Below, piece by piece: positions 15,437-24,282 of a stretch of DNA of 46,982 nt; the stretch's first letter is position 1; every line of letters begins with the position of its first letter. The notes beneath the pieces were generated by a model. It had not been told where the DNA came from, ran no database searches, and saw only the letters and a program-made list of their open reading frames with translations. The stretch is from assembly GCF_016863175.1 (NCBI RefSeq), contig NZ_BOOJ01000081.1:1-46982 (forward strand), read 5' to 3'. The position numbers were made by a program, and so were the translations under genes. This DNA comes from Paraplanobispora siamensis (GTDB lineage Bacteria > Actinomycetota > Actinomycetes > Streptosporangiales > Streptosporangiaceae).

Positions 15437-16108
15437 TCAGTTCGCCCGGGGCGGCCGGACCAGGCCGTGCCGGTAGGCGAGCGAGACGAGCTGGGCGCGG
15501 TCCCGGGCGTCGAGTTTGGCGAGCGCCCGGCTCACGTGCGTCTTGGTGGTCGCCATGCTGATGTGCAGCCGCCGGGAGATCTCCTCGTTGTCCAGGCCCT
15601 GCGCGACCAGCTCCACCACCTCGCGCTCGCGGGCGGTGAGCCGGTCGAACACGGCGTCGCCGGCGGCGCCCGACGGGAGGGCGAATCTGGCGATCAGCCT
15701 GCGTGCCAGGCCGGACGCGAGCAGCTCCTCCCCTCCGGCGACCACCCGGATCCCGTGCAGCAGCTGGGCCGGGTCGGTGGTCTTCAACAGGAACCCGGCG
15801 GCGCCGGCGTTGATGCCCTCGATCGCGTAGGCGTCGTCGTCGAAGGTGGTCAGGATCAGGATCCGCACGGTCTCCAGATCGGCCTCCGCCACGATCCGGC
15901 GGATGCCCTCCAGGCCGTCGACGCCGGGCATCTGGATGTCCATGAGGACCACGTCCGGCCGGGTGTCGCGGGCCAGCTCCGCGGCGGCCGCCCCGTCGGA
16001 GGCCTCACCGACCACCTCCATGTCCGGCTCGGAGTCGATGAGCATCCGGAACCCCGCCCGCACGAGCGACTGGTCGTCGGCGATGAGCACGCGGATCGGC
16101 CGGGACAT
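15437..16108 (-). CDS. NarL/LuxR-type response regulator
   Basis: A 223-residue regulator. The receiver domain (1-120) has the acidic pair in LIADDQSLVRAG, phosphoacceptor Asp in DVVLMDIQMPG, Thr in ILTTFDDDAYA and Lys in GFLLKTT. The C-terminal LuxR HTH (about 158-215) is LTAREREVVELVAQGLDNEEISRRLHIS followed by ATTKTHVSRALAKL. Its ATG at 16108 overlaps the kinase stop as TGATG, so translation is coupled. It is the last gene of a three-gene operon and presumably controls it through the palindrome at 18281. Confidence 0.95.
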   Translation of the reverse strand: MSRPIRVLIADDQSLVRAGFRMLIDSEPDMEVVGEASDGAAAAELARDTRPDVVLMDIQMPGVDGLEGIRRIVAEADLETVRILILTTFDDDAYAIEGINAGAAGFLLKTTDPAQLLHGIRVVAGGEELLASGLARRLIARFALPSGAAGDAVFDRLTAREREVVELVAQGLDNEEISRRLHISMATTKTHVSRALAKLDARDRAQLVSLAYRHGLVRPPRAN

Positions 16109-17313
16109 CAGGAGCCCCCGCCGAAGGAACTGCCGAAGGAACTCTCTCCGGCGGGCAGCGAGCACCGCACCTCGAACGTCCCCTCCGGACCCGGAGCCGC
16201 GCTCAGCGTCCCGCCCAGGGCGGCCGCCCGGGCGCGCATGCCGCCGATCCCGTTGCCGCCGGCCGGCCCCGGCGGTACGGCGCCGGCCGCGCCGTCGTTG
16301 CGCACCACGATCTCCAGCACGTCCTCACCGTAGCCGAGCCTCACCTGGACGCAGGCGGCGCGTGCGTGTCTGCGCACGTTGGTGAGCGACTCCTGCACGA
16401 TCCGGAAGGCGGCCAGGTCGACCGGCGCGGGCAACGGCCTGCGCTCACCCCGGACGGTCAGCTCCACCGGCGTGCCGGTCGCCCGGGTGACGTCCAGCAG
16501 CCTGTCCATGTGGGCCAGACCGCCGTGCGACGGCGTCGCCTCGTCGACGCGCAGCGCCCCGAGCAGGACCTGCACCTCGGCCAGGCCCTCGTCGCTGATC
16601 GTCTTGATGGTGCTCAGCGCGTGCGCCACCTGGTCGGGGCGGCGCTCCATCAGATGCGCCGCCACCCCGGCCTGCACGCTGATCGTGGCCATGGTGTGGC
16701 CGAGGACGTCGTGCAGTTCGCGGGCGATCTCGAGCCGCTGCTCGGCCGCGCGTGCGCGGGCCTGTTCGGCGCGGGCCTCGGCGGCCTGCTCGGCCCGCTC
16801 GCGGGCGCCGGCCGCCGCCGCCCGGTGATAGTGCACCGACGCGCCGAGGGCGACGGCGGCCAGCTCCAGGGACAGGGCGTTGACCGCCCGGTCGTCGAAC
16901 CACCGCGCGTCGAAGGCCGTGTGCACCACGACCGTCGACACCGCCGCGGTGATCGCCCAGCCCGCCGCGCCCCACCACCGGCCGCGTTCGGCCGCCAGCG
17001 TGTAGCAGGCGATCAACGCCGCGAGTGTGGCCAGGCGGCCGGGATAGTCGAGGAAGTACCACGCCGCGGTGATCGCGTTGGCGGCCAGCAGCACCGGCAA
17101 GGGCGCGCTGCGCCGTACGGCCAGCACCGCGGCGAGCGCCCCGGCCAGCACGACCGCGCCGGCGTCCAGCGGTCCGGCCGGGCCGAGCGGACCGAGCCCG
17201 GTCACCCCGGCGGCCAGCACGAGTACGGCCACGCCCGCACCGATCGCGACGTCGGCGGCGGGGACGCGTGGTACGGGCACTGACATGATCCGGGACAACC
17301 GGGCCTCCATCAC
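16108..17313 (-). CDS. Sensor histidine kinase, HisKA_3 type
   Basis: A 401-residue membrane kinase. Five to six hydrophobic segments lie in residues 15-155, with little outside the membrane. A coiled, Arg/Glu/Ala-rich helix leads to the phosphoacceptor motif LEIARELHDVLGHTMATIS near residue 200. The ATPase domain has IVQESLTNVRRHA (N box) and GGNGIGGMRARAAALGG (G box). Start GTG 17313 overlaps the preceding stop as GTGA; an ATG lies one codon later. Having little extracytoplasmic mass, it may sense through the membrane or through the secreted protein encoded just upstream. Confidence 0.93.
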   Translation of the reverse strand: MMEARLSRIMSVPVPRVPAADVAIGAGVAVLVLAAGVTGLGPLGPAGPLDAGAVVLAGALAAVLAVRRSAPLPVLLAANAITAAWYFLDYPGRLATLAALIACYTLAAERGRWWGAAGWAITAAVSTVVVHTAFDARWFDDRAVNALSLELAAVALGASVHYHRAAAAGARERAEQAAEARAEQARARAAEQRLEIARELHDVLGHTMATISVQAGVAAHLMERRPDQVAHALSTIKTISDEGLAEVQVLLGALRVDEATPSHGGLAHMDRLLDVTRATGTPVELTVRGERRPLPAPVDLAAFRIVQESLTNVRRHARAACVQVRLGYGEDVLEIVVRNDGAAGAVPPGPAGGNGIGGMRARAAALGGTLSAAPGPEGTFEVRCSLPAGESSFGSSFGGGS

Positions 17314-18218
17314 GGGGTCGAACCGTCGGCGGGAGTGATGTCCACCAGTTCGCGCATGCCCTCCTGCGCCAGCATCCGGCCGGTGCGCAGGTTCCGGACC
17401 CAGGTGACCAGCGCGTACTCACCGGGAGGCAGCGCGGCGGTCAGAAGCGCGGCGCGCGAGGGCGACATCGGCACCACCCCGGTCGGTCCCGCGGTGAACG
17501 GGTAGCCGCCGGTCCCGGAGAAGAACGCGTCCAGGTCGGCCGTGGTCGTGCCGGGGCGCACCGGCATCAGCATGGCCTCGTTGAACTGGCTCGACCTGTT
17601 CACCACCAGTACCGGTGACCCCGAGGTGAGCCGGCGGGGCGTCACGAAGCCGGAGTCCGTCGCCGTGATCACCGCCGGTGCCGGGGACGGCTGCGGCAAC
17701 GAGGACGGCTGCGGCGACGGGGACGGCGAGGACGACCGCGGCGACCCGGCGGGCCCGGTGACCCGCAGCGGCCGGACGCGCCCGGCGAAGTCCGGCTCCT
17801 GGACGTCGCGGAAGTCGACCAGATGGTATTCGCCGGGCGTGACGACCGTGGTCACCGTCGCGGGGACGTGCCCGGCGGCCGCTCCGCCCAACATGACGAC
17901 GTCCTCGGAGACCGCCCGGCCGCCGGCCACCGAGGTGCGCGGGTCGTCGTCCATCGCCTGCTTGAGATGGCGCAGGTACCGCTCGAGCCGGACTCCCGGG
18001 CGCAGCCGTACCAGCCCGACCCAGGCGCCCTGCGGGTCCTGCGAGCGCACGGTGAGGGTGAGGGTCCCGGCGCGGACGGTCTCCGGCGCGGTGAATCCCG
18101 AGGGGGTCACGGTGATGTCGACGGTGCCGCCCGCCGCGGCTCCGGCGTGCGCCGGAGCCGTGATCGCGATCGCGGCGAGGACGGCCGTTAACACTGTGAT
18201 GCGAAGACGTCGTTTCAT
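17310..18218 (-). CDS. Secreted duplicated-domain protein of a two-component operon
   Basis: A 302-residue exported protein. The signal peptide is MKRRLRITVLTAVLAAIAITAPAHA. Two similar beta-rich domains follow, about 30-155 and 185-300. Each begins with a TxSGFxxP motif (TPSGFTAPETVRAG, TDSGFVTPRRLTSG) and ends in a PGEYxLVxxxxxxR strand (TPGEYHLVDFRDVQ, PPGEYALVTWVRNL). A Ser/Pro linker (about 159-182) separates them. The layout suggests cupredoxin-like sandwiches, but I see no full copper-ligand set. It is coupled by a GTGA overlap to the histidine kinase, so it probably acts in the same signalling system, as ligand-binding or accessory sensor. No clear ribosome site precedes ATG 18218. 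Confidence 0.8.
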   Translation of the reverse strand: MKRRLRITVLTAVLAAIAITAPAHAGAAAGGTVDITVTPSGFTAPETVRAGTLTLTVRSQDPQGAWVGLVRLRPGVRLERYLRHLKQAMDDDPRTSVAGGRAVSEDVVMLGGAAAGHVPATVTTVVTPGEYHLVDFRDVQEPDFAGRVRPLRVTGPAGSPRSSSPSPSPQPSSLPQPSPAPAVITATDSGFVTPRRLTSGSPVLVVNRSSQFNEAMLMPVRPGTTTADLDAFFSGTGGYPFTAGPTGVVPMSPSRAALLTAALPPGEYALVTWVRNLRTGRMLAQEGMRELVDITPADGSTP

Positions 18219-18280
18219 GGGGACGACTGTGGCCTCCGGAGGGGGTGTGCCGCGTCATGCCGGGACGGTGATCCGGCGAC

Positions 18281-18297
18281 CCTACCTCGGCGGTAGG
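18281..18297. promoter_or_regulatory. Palindrome CCTACC-N5-GGTAGG, candidate response-regulator site
   Basis: CCTACCTCGGCGGTAGG has 6-bp perfect arms and a 5-bp centre, 63 bp upstream of the secreted-protein start and 113 bp before the WGR gene. NarL-type regulators of actinomycetes often bind such sites at their own promoters. Assignment to the adjacent regulator is inference. Confidence 0.55.
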
Positions 18298-18409
18298 CCC
18301 CGTACCGTCACGGGATGACGCTACTTCCACGACATATGACGGCATATCGCGATTTGTCGCCCGACTGCCGTACGCTCCCCCGAAAACCGATCAAGGGAAG
18401 AGGCGGAAG

Positions 18410-19846
18410 ATGGCGGCGCAGAGCACGTACCTGGAGCTGTCCGAGGACGGCGGCGGCTCGCACAAGTTCTACGAGGTCGTGCTCGACGGGACAGAGGTGA
18501 CGATCACCTACGGCCGGATCGGGGAGTCCGGGCAGACCAAGACCTCCTCCTTCGCCACCCGGGAGAAGGCCGCGGCCGCCGCGGCCAAGAAGGTCGGGGA
18601 GAAGGTCCGCAAGGGGTACGAGAGCGCGGTCCGGGGTGTACGGCAGGCCCGGCCGGTCACCCGGCGCAGCATCGTCAGCTCCCGTTCCACCGCCCGCCAG
18701 GCGCCCGTGCTGTGGCGCTTCGCCAGCGGCGCGGCGGCGTTCGGCATCTTCGTCGACGCCGAGCGCTGCTGGGTGGGCAACCAGCGGGGCGACGTCTACA
18801 CCGTCACCCACGACGGCACGGTGACCGGCCGCTTCCGGCTGCCCGACGGCGTCAAGTGCATCGTCGCCGACGACTTCTGGATCTACGCCGGCGCCGACGA
18901 CGGCAAGGTCTACGACCTCAGCGGGAAGGTCCCCCGGGTCGCCTACGAGATCGCCGAGGACGTCGACATCTACTGGCTCGACATCCACGACGGCGTGCTC
19001 GGCGTCTCCGACCGGGCGGGGCGGATCACCACCATCGACCACGAGGACGAGTTCCAGTGGGCGCGCACCGGCCAGGGCGACTCCGCCTGGATGGTCCGCT
19101 GCGACGACGAGGCCGTCTACCACGGCCACTCCTCGGGGGTGGCCCGCTACGACGCCGCCGACGGCGCCCCCGTCTGGCAGACCGGGGTCCAGGGCGCGGT
19201 GCTGTTCGGCTGGCAGGAGGCCGGCTCGGTCTACGCGGGCACCTCGCGCGGCACCGTGCACCGGCTGCGCAAGTCCGACGGCCTCACCGAGGCGGTCTAC
19301 CGCTGCGACGCCACCGTCTTCTCCTGCGCCACCGCCCCGGACGGCCGTTACGTCTTCGCCGGGGACAACCACTCCTCCATCTACTGCTTCGCCGCCGACG
19401 GCACGCGCCTGTGGAAGCTCGGCACCGGCTGCGGCTCGGCCTTCTCCATGCAGTACCTCGACGACCGCCTCTACATCGTCACCACCGACGGCACCCTGGC
19501 CTGCATCGACGCCACCGAGACGGCGATCAGGGCGGCGCAGGAGGGCACCGTTCCCGAGCCGGTGGACGTCAAGGCCGCCGCGGGGCTGGCCGCGGTGGAG
19601 CCGGCCGCGACGGTGGAGATCGTCTCGCCGGAGACGCAGGCGGACGGCGGGGTCGTCGTGGAGTGCTTCCAGGACGGCGGGCGCCTGCGGGTCCGGGTGG
19701 TCAGCGAGGGCTACGACTCCGGGTGGAACGTGCAGTTCCCCAAGAACGTGCGCGAGGCGGGCGCCCGTTATCTCGTCGAGGGCGTGCGCTCCTCCGGCCG
19801 GGGCGGGTTCTACCGGGCCTACGGCGACATCCGGCGCCTGCTCTAG
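18410..19846 (+). CDS. WGR-domain protein with beta-propeller
   Basis: A 478-residue protein, no signal peptide. Residues 5-75 are a WGR domain: KFYEVVLDGTEVTITYGRIGESGQTKTSSF, then EKAAAAAAKKVGEKVRKGY; the Trp of the WGR name is Tyr here (TYGRIG). A basic linker (about 78-100) leads to a six- or seven-bladed propeller (about 102-380) with repeated short blades such as GTVTGRFRLPDGVK and GDVYTVTHDG. A C-terminal domain (about 395-478) ends with a NVREAGARYLVEG-like fold. WGR domains bind nucleic acid breaks in PARPs and also occur in MolR-type regulators; propellers bind proteins. GGAAG precedes ATG 18410. The precise job is unknown. Confidence 0.85.
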   Translation: MAAQSTYLELSEDGGGSHKFYEVVLDGTEVTITYGRIGESGQTKTSSFATREKAAAAAAKKVGEKVRKGYESAVRGVRQARPVTRRSIVSSRSTARQAPVLWRFASGAAAFGIFVDAERCWVGNQRGDVYTVTHDGTVTGRFRLPDGVKCIVADDFWIYAGADDGKVYDLSGKVPRVAYEIAEDVDIYWLDIHDGVLGVSDRAGRITTIDHEDEFQWARTGQGDSAWMVRCDDEAVYHGHSSGVARYDAADGAPVWQTGVQGAVLFGWQEAGSVYAGTSRGTVHRLRKSDGLTEAVYRCDATVFSCATAPDGRYVFAGDNHSSIYCFAADGTRLWKLGTGCGSAFSMQYLDDRLYIVTTDGTLACIDATETAIRAAQEGTVPEPVDVKAAAGLAAVEPAATVEIVSPETQADGGVVVECFQDGGRLRVRVVSEGYDSGWNVQFPKNVREAGARYLVEGVRSSGRGGFYRAYGDIRRLL

Positions 19847-19873
19847 CTTCCACCTGCGTGGGACCCGGGTGAC

Positions 19874-19910
19874 GGGGCCCCGTCCGATCACCCCGACCGG
19901 ACGGGACCCC
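19874..19910. terminator. Bidirectional terminator
   Basis: GGGG-C-CCCGTCCG (19874-19886) pairs with CGGACGGG-A-CCCC (19898-19910), with one internal mismatch and an 11-nt loop, between converging genes. Confidence 0.75.
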
Positions 19911-19915
19911 TCCTG

Positions 19916-21526
19916 TCATCCGGCGTACGCCGGGCGCGGCGACAGGCTCCAGCCGGGCAGGTTCGGCAGCGGTCCGGACGGCCCCGGCCACGACCTCTGC
20001 CGGGCCTGCGCCTCGGCGGGCGGCACGGCCGGGCAGCGGGTGCCGCGGGCGGGCGGGGTCAGTCCGATCAGATAGCCGTCGAAGGCGCCCAGGGTGCACT
20101 CGCTGCGGTTGTAGACGCCGTGGCCCCAGCCCTCGTAGGTCAGCAGCACCGCCTGGCGGCCGAGCTGCCGGGCCGTGCCGAGCGCCCAGTCATATCCGGT
20201 GGCCGGGTCGTGCAGGGCGTTGCCCAGCAGCAGCGGCGCGGCGCCGCGGACCCGCAGCGGATGCTGGGGGTTGGGGATCGGGGCCGGCTGGCCCAGGCAG
20301 AACGCGGTCATGCTGAAGGCAAGAGGGCTGTACCGCATGTCAGGTGCGATCTTCGCCGAGCGGCGCAGGTGGGCGGCGTACTCCCGGTAGTCGCGGATCG
20401 GCAGGTGATAGTCCAGGCAGAACACCCGGGGCGGGAACGCGCTCACCTCGGCGCTCGCCCCAGCGCTCACCTCGGTGCTCCGTACCGCGGGCCGGGGCAG
20501 GACCCCGGCGGGCGGCTCGGTGCCGGTGTCGAGGGCGAGGAGCAACTCGGCCAGCTGCGCCCACTCGGGGCCGTAGAACCCGCCGAAGGCGATGCTGATC
20601 AGGCCCAGCTGGGTCAGCGGCGGTACATCCTCCGGTGCTCCCGGGAAGCGCAGCTCGCCCCGTCCGGCCCGGGTGAGCAGGTCGGCCCAGACCGCCCGCA
20701 GGTCCCTGCCGTGCAGCGCGCAGTCCGCCTCCCGCCCGCACCAGGCGGCGAACTCGTCGAAGGAGTCCTGCGCGGCGGCGCTCTCGGTGTCCAGGAAGGC
20801 CCGGGTGCCCAGGCTGTGGTCCATGTTGCTGTCCAGGGCCAGGGCGCGGACCCGGTGCGGGAAGGTCTCGGCGTACAGCTGCCCCATCAGCGTGCCGTAC
20901 GAGCGGCCGTAGTAGGTCAGCCTCCGCTCGCCCAGGGCGGCGCGGACGGCGTCCATGTCGCGCACCACGCTGAGGGTGTCCACGTGGTCGTAGAGGGGGC
21001 CGGTGCGGGCCCGGCAGTCCTCGCGCAGCTGCCGGTTGTAGGCCAGCCATCCGTCGAAGTCGGCCTGGCTCTTCATGATCGGGTACGGCGCGCGGGCGAG
21101 CAGGTCGGCCGAGCACACGACGGGGTGGCTGCGGGCCACCCCGCGGGGGTCGAAGCCGACGATGTCGAAGCGGCGGCTGATCTCCTGGCTGAAGTACTCG
21201 GCGCCGGCCAGGGCGAAGTCCACGCCGGAACCGCCGGGGCCGCCCGGGTTGATCAGCATGGCGCCGATCCGGGCCGCGGGGTCGGTGGCCTTGCGCCGGG
21301 CCAGGGCGATCTCGACGGTCGGGCCGCCCGGAGCGGCCCAGTCGACCGGGACCGCCAGTCTGCCGCACTCGACGGCCGGGTCCTCGGGGCAGGGGCTCCA
21401 GGTGATCCCGCCCCCGACGGGCTTCTCCCGGCTCCCGGCGCCGGTGTCGGCCCCGGCCGGGGCGAGGGGAAGCAGCGCGGTGACTGCGAGCAGGATCGCG
21501 GTGAGCAGGGGGACCTTTCTTCGCAC
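19916..21526 (-). CDS. Secreted tripeptidyl aminopeptidase (alpha/beta hydrolase)
   Basis: A 536-residue exported peptidase of the Streptomyces Tap/SlpD type, which removes tripeptides from protein N-termini. Signal peptide about 1-28 (RRKVPLLTAILLAVTALLPL). The oxyanion region is INPGGPGGSG, the nucleophile elbow YYGRSYGTLMG with Ser near residue 209, and the catalytic His is in YEGWGHGVYN. The C-terminal TAP-like domain supplies the Asp and His. GTG 21526 is chosen because GGAG lies five bases upstream; an ATG five codons earlier is possible but lacks a site. It converges on the WGR gene. Confidence 0.9.
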   Translation of the reverse strand: MRRKVPLLTAILLAVTALLPLAPAGADTGAGSREKPVGGGITWSPCPEDPAVECGRLAVPVDWAAPGGPTVEIALARRKATDPAARIGAMLINPGGPGGSGVDFALAGAEYFSQEISRRFDIVGFDPRGVARSHPVVCSADLLARAPYPIMKSQADFDGWLAYNRQLREDCRARTGPLYDHVDTLSVVRDMDAVRAALGERRLTYYGRSYGTLMGQLYAETFPHRVRALALDSNMDHSLGTRAFLDTESAAAQDSFDEFAAWCGREADCALHGRDLRAVWADLLTRAGRGELRFPGAPEDVPPLTQLGLISIAFGGFYGPEWAQLAELLLALDTGTEPPAGVLPRPAVRSTEVSAGASAEVSAFPPRVFCLDYHLPIRDYREYAAHLRRSAKIAPDMRYSPLAFSMTAFCLGQPAPIPNPQHPLRVRGAAPLLLGNALHDPATGYDWALGTARQLGRQAVLLTYEGWGHGVYNRSECTLGAFDGYLIGLTPPARGTRCPAVPPAEAQARQRSWPGPSGPLPNLPGWSLSPRPAYAG

Positions 21527-21887
21527 GCGGTCTCCAATCATCAGATCCCGGGCCGGGCATCCGGACCCGCGCGGAAGACCGGTCGTCCCGGCGCCGAGGC
21601 CCGGGCCGGCCCGCGGGTGGCGGGTGCGACGGCTCCCGGGGCACGCGGCTCTGGTGTGCGAGCCGACTCGATTGTCAGCCGGGTCGATCGCCTTGCCCAT
21701 CGGGAGAAAGGACGAGAAACCACAGCCCCGATCATCCGGGCGCAGGAGGGGCGTCTCAGCCCCGAGTGCGGCGGGGATTCACACTCCGGACGCACACCGC
21801 CCAGGTCAGGGGCCGGACCCGCTGGTCAGGGCATGCCACCGCAGCTGTAATACTTCCTCGGTCCCCCCTCTCACGAAGAACTGGCAC

Positions 21888-22739
21888 ATGTCTCACGTCC
21901 ACCATTTCTCCTCCGGCCTGCTCACCCCCGTGCTGGCCTACCTCATGTCGGCTGTGGGCTGCATGCTCGGCCTCATGCTCACCACCCGGGCGCGGGCGGC
22001 CGAGGGCGCCGCGCGGGTGCGCTGGCTCGTCGGCGCGGCGCTGTCCATCGGCGGCACCGGCATCTGGGTGATGCACTTCGTCGCGATGATGGGCTTCTCC
22101 GTCGACGGCGCGCAGATCCGTTACGACGTGCCCCTCACCGCGGGCTCGGCGGTCCTGGCGATCATCGTGGTCGGCCTGGGGCTCTTCCTGGTCTCCTACG
22201 GCGGGCTGAAGGCCGGCCCGCTGCTCGGCGGCGGCCTGCTCACCGGTCTGGGCGTGGCCGGCATGCACTATCTCGGCATGGCGGCCATGAACATGCAGGC
22301 GCACGTCTCCTACGACCCGGTGATCGTCGGCGCCTCGGTGGCGATCGCGATCGTCGCCGCCACGGTGGCGCTCTGGTTCACCCTGCGGGTGCGCGGCGTG
22401 CTCGCCACCGCCGGCGCCGCGCTGATCATGGGTGTCGCGGTCTGCGGCATGCACTACACCGGCATGCTCGCCATGGACGTGCGGCTGGCGGACTCGGTGG
22501 CCCCGCTCCCGGGCGCGCGGGGAGTCGACTTCCTGCTGCCGATCCTGGTCGTGGTCAGCCTGGTCACCCTGGGCCTGCTGCTGGCCGCCGTCCTGGCCCC
22601 CTCGGAGAAGGAGATGCGCGAGGACGCCGCGCTGATGTCCCGGTTGGAGGGCCACCAGACCGGGACCTTCACCGCCGTCCAGGTGCCCGCACCGGCCGCG
22701 GAGCCGCGGCGCCCCTCACTGTTCGACGCCCCCGAGTGA
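21888..22739 (+). CDS. MHYT-domain integral membrane sensor
   Basis: A 283-residue protein with seven predicted membrane helices. Three MHYT-type motifs are visible: WVMHFVAMMGF (about residue 62), GMHYLGMAAM (about 125) and GMHYTGMLAM (about 187). These Met/His sets are proposed to bind copper and so sense oxygen, CO or NO. Only a 45-residue cytoplasmic tail follows, with no GGDEF or EAL output domain, so it must signal through a partner, or it has another role. ATG 21888 starts just before the first helix. Its end overlaps the converging carotenoid oxygenase gene by 24 bp. Confidence 0.9.
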   Translation: MSHVHHFSSGLLTPVLAYLMSAVGCMLGLMLTTRARAAEGAARVRWLVGAALSIGGTGIWVMHFVAMMGFSVDGAQIRYDVPLTAGSAVLAIIVVGLGLFLVSYGGLKAGPLLGGGLLTGLGVAGMHYLGMAAMNMQAHVSYDPVIVGASVAIAIVAATVALWFTLRVRGVLATAGAALIMGVAVCGMHYTGMLAMDVRLADSVAPLPGARGVDFLLPILVVVSLVTLGLLLAAVLAPSEKEMREDAALMSRLEGHQTGTFTAVQVPAPAAEPRRPSLFDAPE

Positions 22740-24128
22740 GACGTGCCCCGGCACGTCCGTGTCGGGGAACCAGGAGCCGTGGAAGCCGGTCGGGACCGCG
22801 CGGGGCAGCTCCACCGCGGCCACCGGCCCGGCGGGCAGGTCGGCGGCGTCGAGCACGATCAGCCTCGAGGCGCTCCCGTCGCGGCGGGTGGTGACGGAGA
22901 CGAGCCAGCCGTCGTCCTCCCCGCGCGTCCCCGCCCCGGCGGGGACGAACACGGCCTCGCCGATCACCGTGTCGGCGTCGAGGTCGTGGCGGCAGGCCGT
23001 ACCGGAGACCAGGTCGTACTTGACGATCGCGCACCCGCCGACGCTGCGCGGATCGGTGCCGGTGACGGTGTACAGATAGCGGGCCCGCCGCCCGATCCGC
23101 TCGTCGTCGACGGTGGGGAACTCCACCTCCTGCTCGTCCAGCGCCTCCTCGGTGACGCCGCCGGTCTCCGGGTCGAGGGTCCAGCGGTGCAGCAGGGCCT
23201 GCCCGGCCACCGCGCCGGGACCCGTCAGGGCGCCGCTGCGCGTCAGCAGGCTCCACAGCGAGGTGAACTCCCGCGGGGAGTAGCGCACGGCGTCGAGCAC
23301 GACCCGGCCGGAGCCGTCCTCGTGGGCGTTGCCCACGTGGAAGACGAAGCACGGCTCGATCTCGAACCAGCGCACCGGCGCGTCCGGCTCGTCGCGGCGC
23401 ATCAGGCCCAGCCGGGCCCCGTAGCGCTCGTCCCAGCCGTACGGCGCGCCGCCCTGACCGGCCAGTTCGAGCTGGAAGGTGACCGGCAGGTCGAGCCAGA
23501 GGGCGTAGTGCTCGGTGATGGCGAAGTCGTGCATCATGGTGCCCGCCCCCACCGCCACCTCCCGGCTGTGCACGAGTTCCCCCTTGGCGTCCAGGCGGTG
23601 GTAGGTCAGGTACGGCGGGAACATGCCGTACCCGAAGAAGTGCAGCTCGCCGGTTGCCGGGTCGCGTTTGGGATGGGCGGTCATCGCGGTGGTCAGGCGC
23701 CCGCCGAAGTCGCACGGGCCGACCGTGCCGAGGTCGGGTGTGACCTCGTACGGCAGACCGGCCTCGACCAGCGCGAAGACGCGGTCGGCGTGGCGGACCA
23801 CGTGCGTGTTGGCGGGCACGGCCGTCAGGTCGATCCCGGCGGGGCCGACGAACGGGCGGCCGTGGAAGGCGGCCGTGCGCACCCACCGGTTGCGGTACCA
23901 CTCGGCGCGGCCCTCGCGCAGCCGTACCCCGTGCAGCATCCCCGGCCCGGTCTGGAAGAGCCCGCTGCTCTGGCCCGGCAGCGCGTTGGGGCCGTTGCGG
24001 ACGTAGCGGCCGGTCAGCTCCGGCGGCAGGACGCCGGTGACGGGCAGGCCGACGGCGTCGATCTCGTCGGGCACCGATCTCAGATGGCCGGGCAGTCCGT
24101 ACCGCTCGACAGTGGCTGCGTCGATCAT
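22716..24128 (-). CDS. Carotenoid cleavage oxygenase
   Basis: A 470-residue seven-bladed propeller dioxygenase with non-haem iron. Four His ligands are visible in order: TAHPKRD, MMHDFAITEHY, FVFHVGNAHED and GFHGSWFPDTD near the C-terminus. LTGRYVRNGPNALPG at about residue 38 is the typical first-blade motif. It would cleave a carotenoid, apocarotenoid or stilbene-like double bond. ATG 24128 has GGGAAG upstream; an earlier in-frame start adds an unlikely Arg-rich tail. No carotenoid biosynthetic genes are nearby, so the substrate is open. Confidence 0.92.
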   Translation of the reverse strand: MIDAATVERYGLPGHLRSVPDEIDAVGLPVTGVLPPELTGRYVRNGPNALPGQSSGLFQTGPGMLHGVRLREGRAEWYRNRWVRTAAFHGRPFVGPAGIDLTAVPANTHVVRHADRVFALVEAGLPYEVTPDLGTVGPCDFGGRLTTAMTAHPKRDPATGELHFFGYGMFPPYLTYHRLDAKGELVHSREVAVGAGTMMHDFAITEHYALWLDLPVTFQLELAGQGGAPYGWDERYGARLGLMRRDEPDAPVRWFEIEPCFVFHVGNAHEDGSGRVVLDAVRYSPREFTSLWSLLTRSGALTGPGAVAGQALLHRWTLDPETGGVTEEALDEQEVEFPTVDDERIGRRARYLYTVTGTDPRSVGGCAIVKYDLVSGTACRHDLDADTVIGEAVFVPAGAGTRGEDDGWLVSVTTRRDGSASRLIVLDAADLPAGPVAAVELPRAVPTGFHGSWFPDTDVPGHVSLGGVEQ

Positions 24129-24235
24129 GAGCACTTCCCGCGGACGGGGCGGCGCGGACGCGCCACATGGTGCCCTCACAGTGCGCCTCCGTCGTCCTCC
24201 TGTCATCCGCTTCACCGGATCCGTCTTGCCGAGCC

Positions 24236-24272
24236 TATCGATTATCGATACATTTTAATCGTTAGTCGATCG
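24236..24272. promoter_or_regulatory. Inverted-repeat cluster upstream of DUF2975/XRE operon
   Basis: TATCGATTATCGATA (24236-24250) is palindromic except at its centre, and TAATCGTTAGTCGATCG (24256-24272) carries related half sites. The stretch is AT-rich in an otherwise very GC-rich region and ends right at the GAGGAG ribosome site of the membrane-protein gene. The small HTH protein of the operon is the likely binder. Confidence 0.65.
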
Positions 24273-24282
24273 AGGAGTTGTC

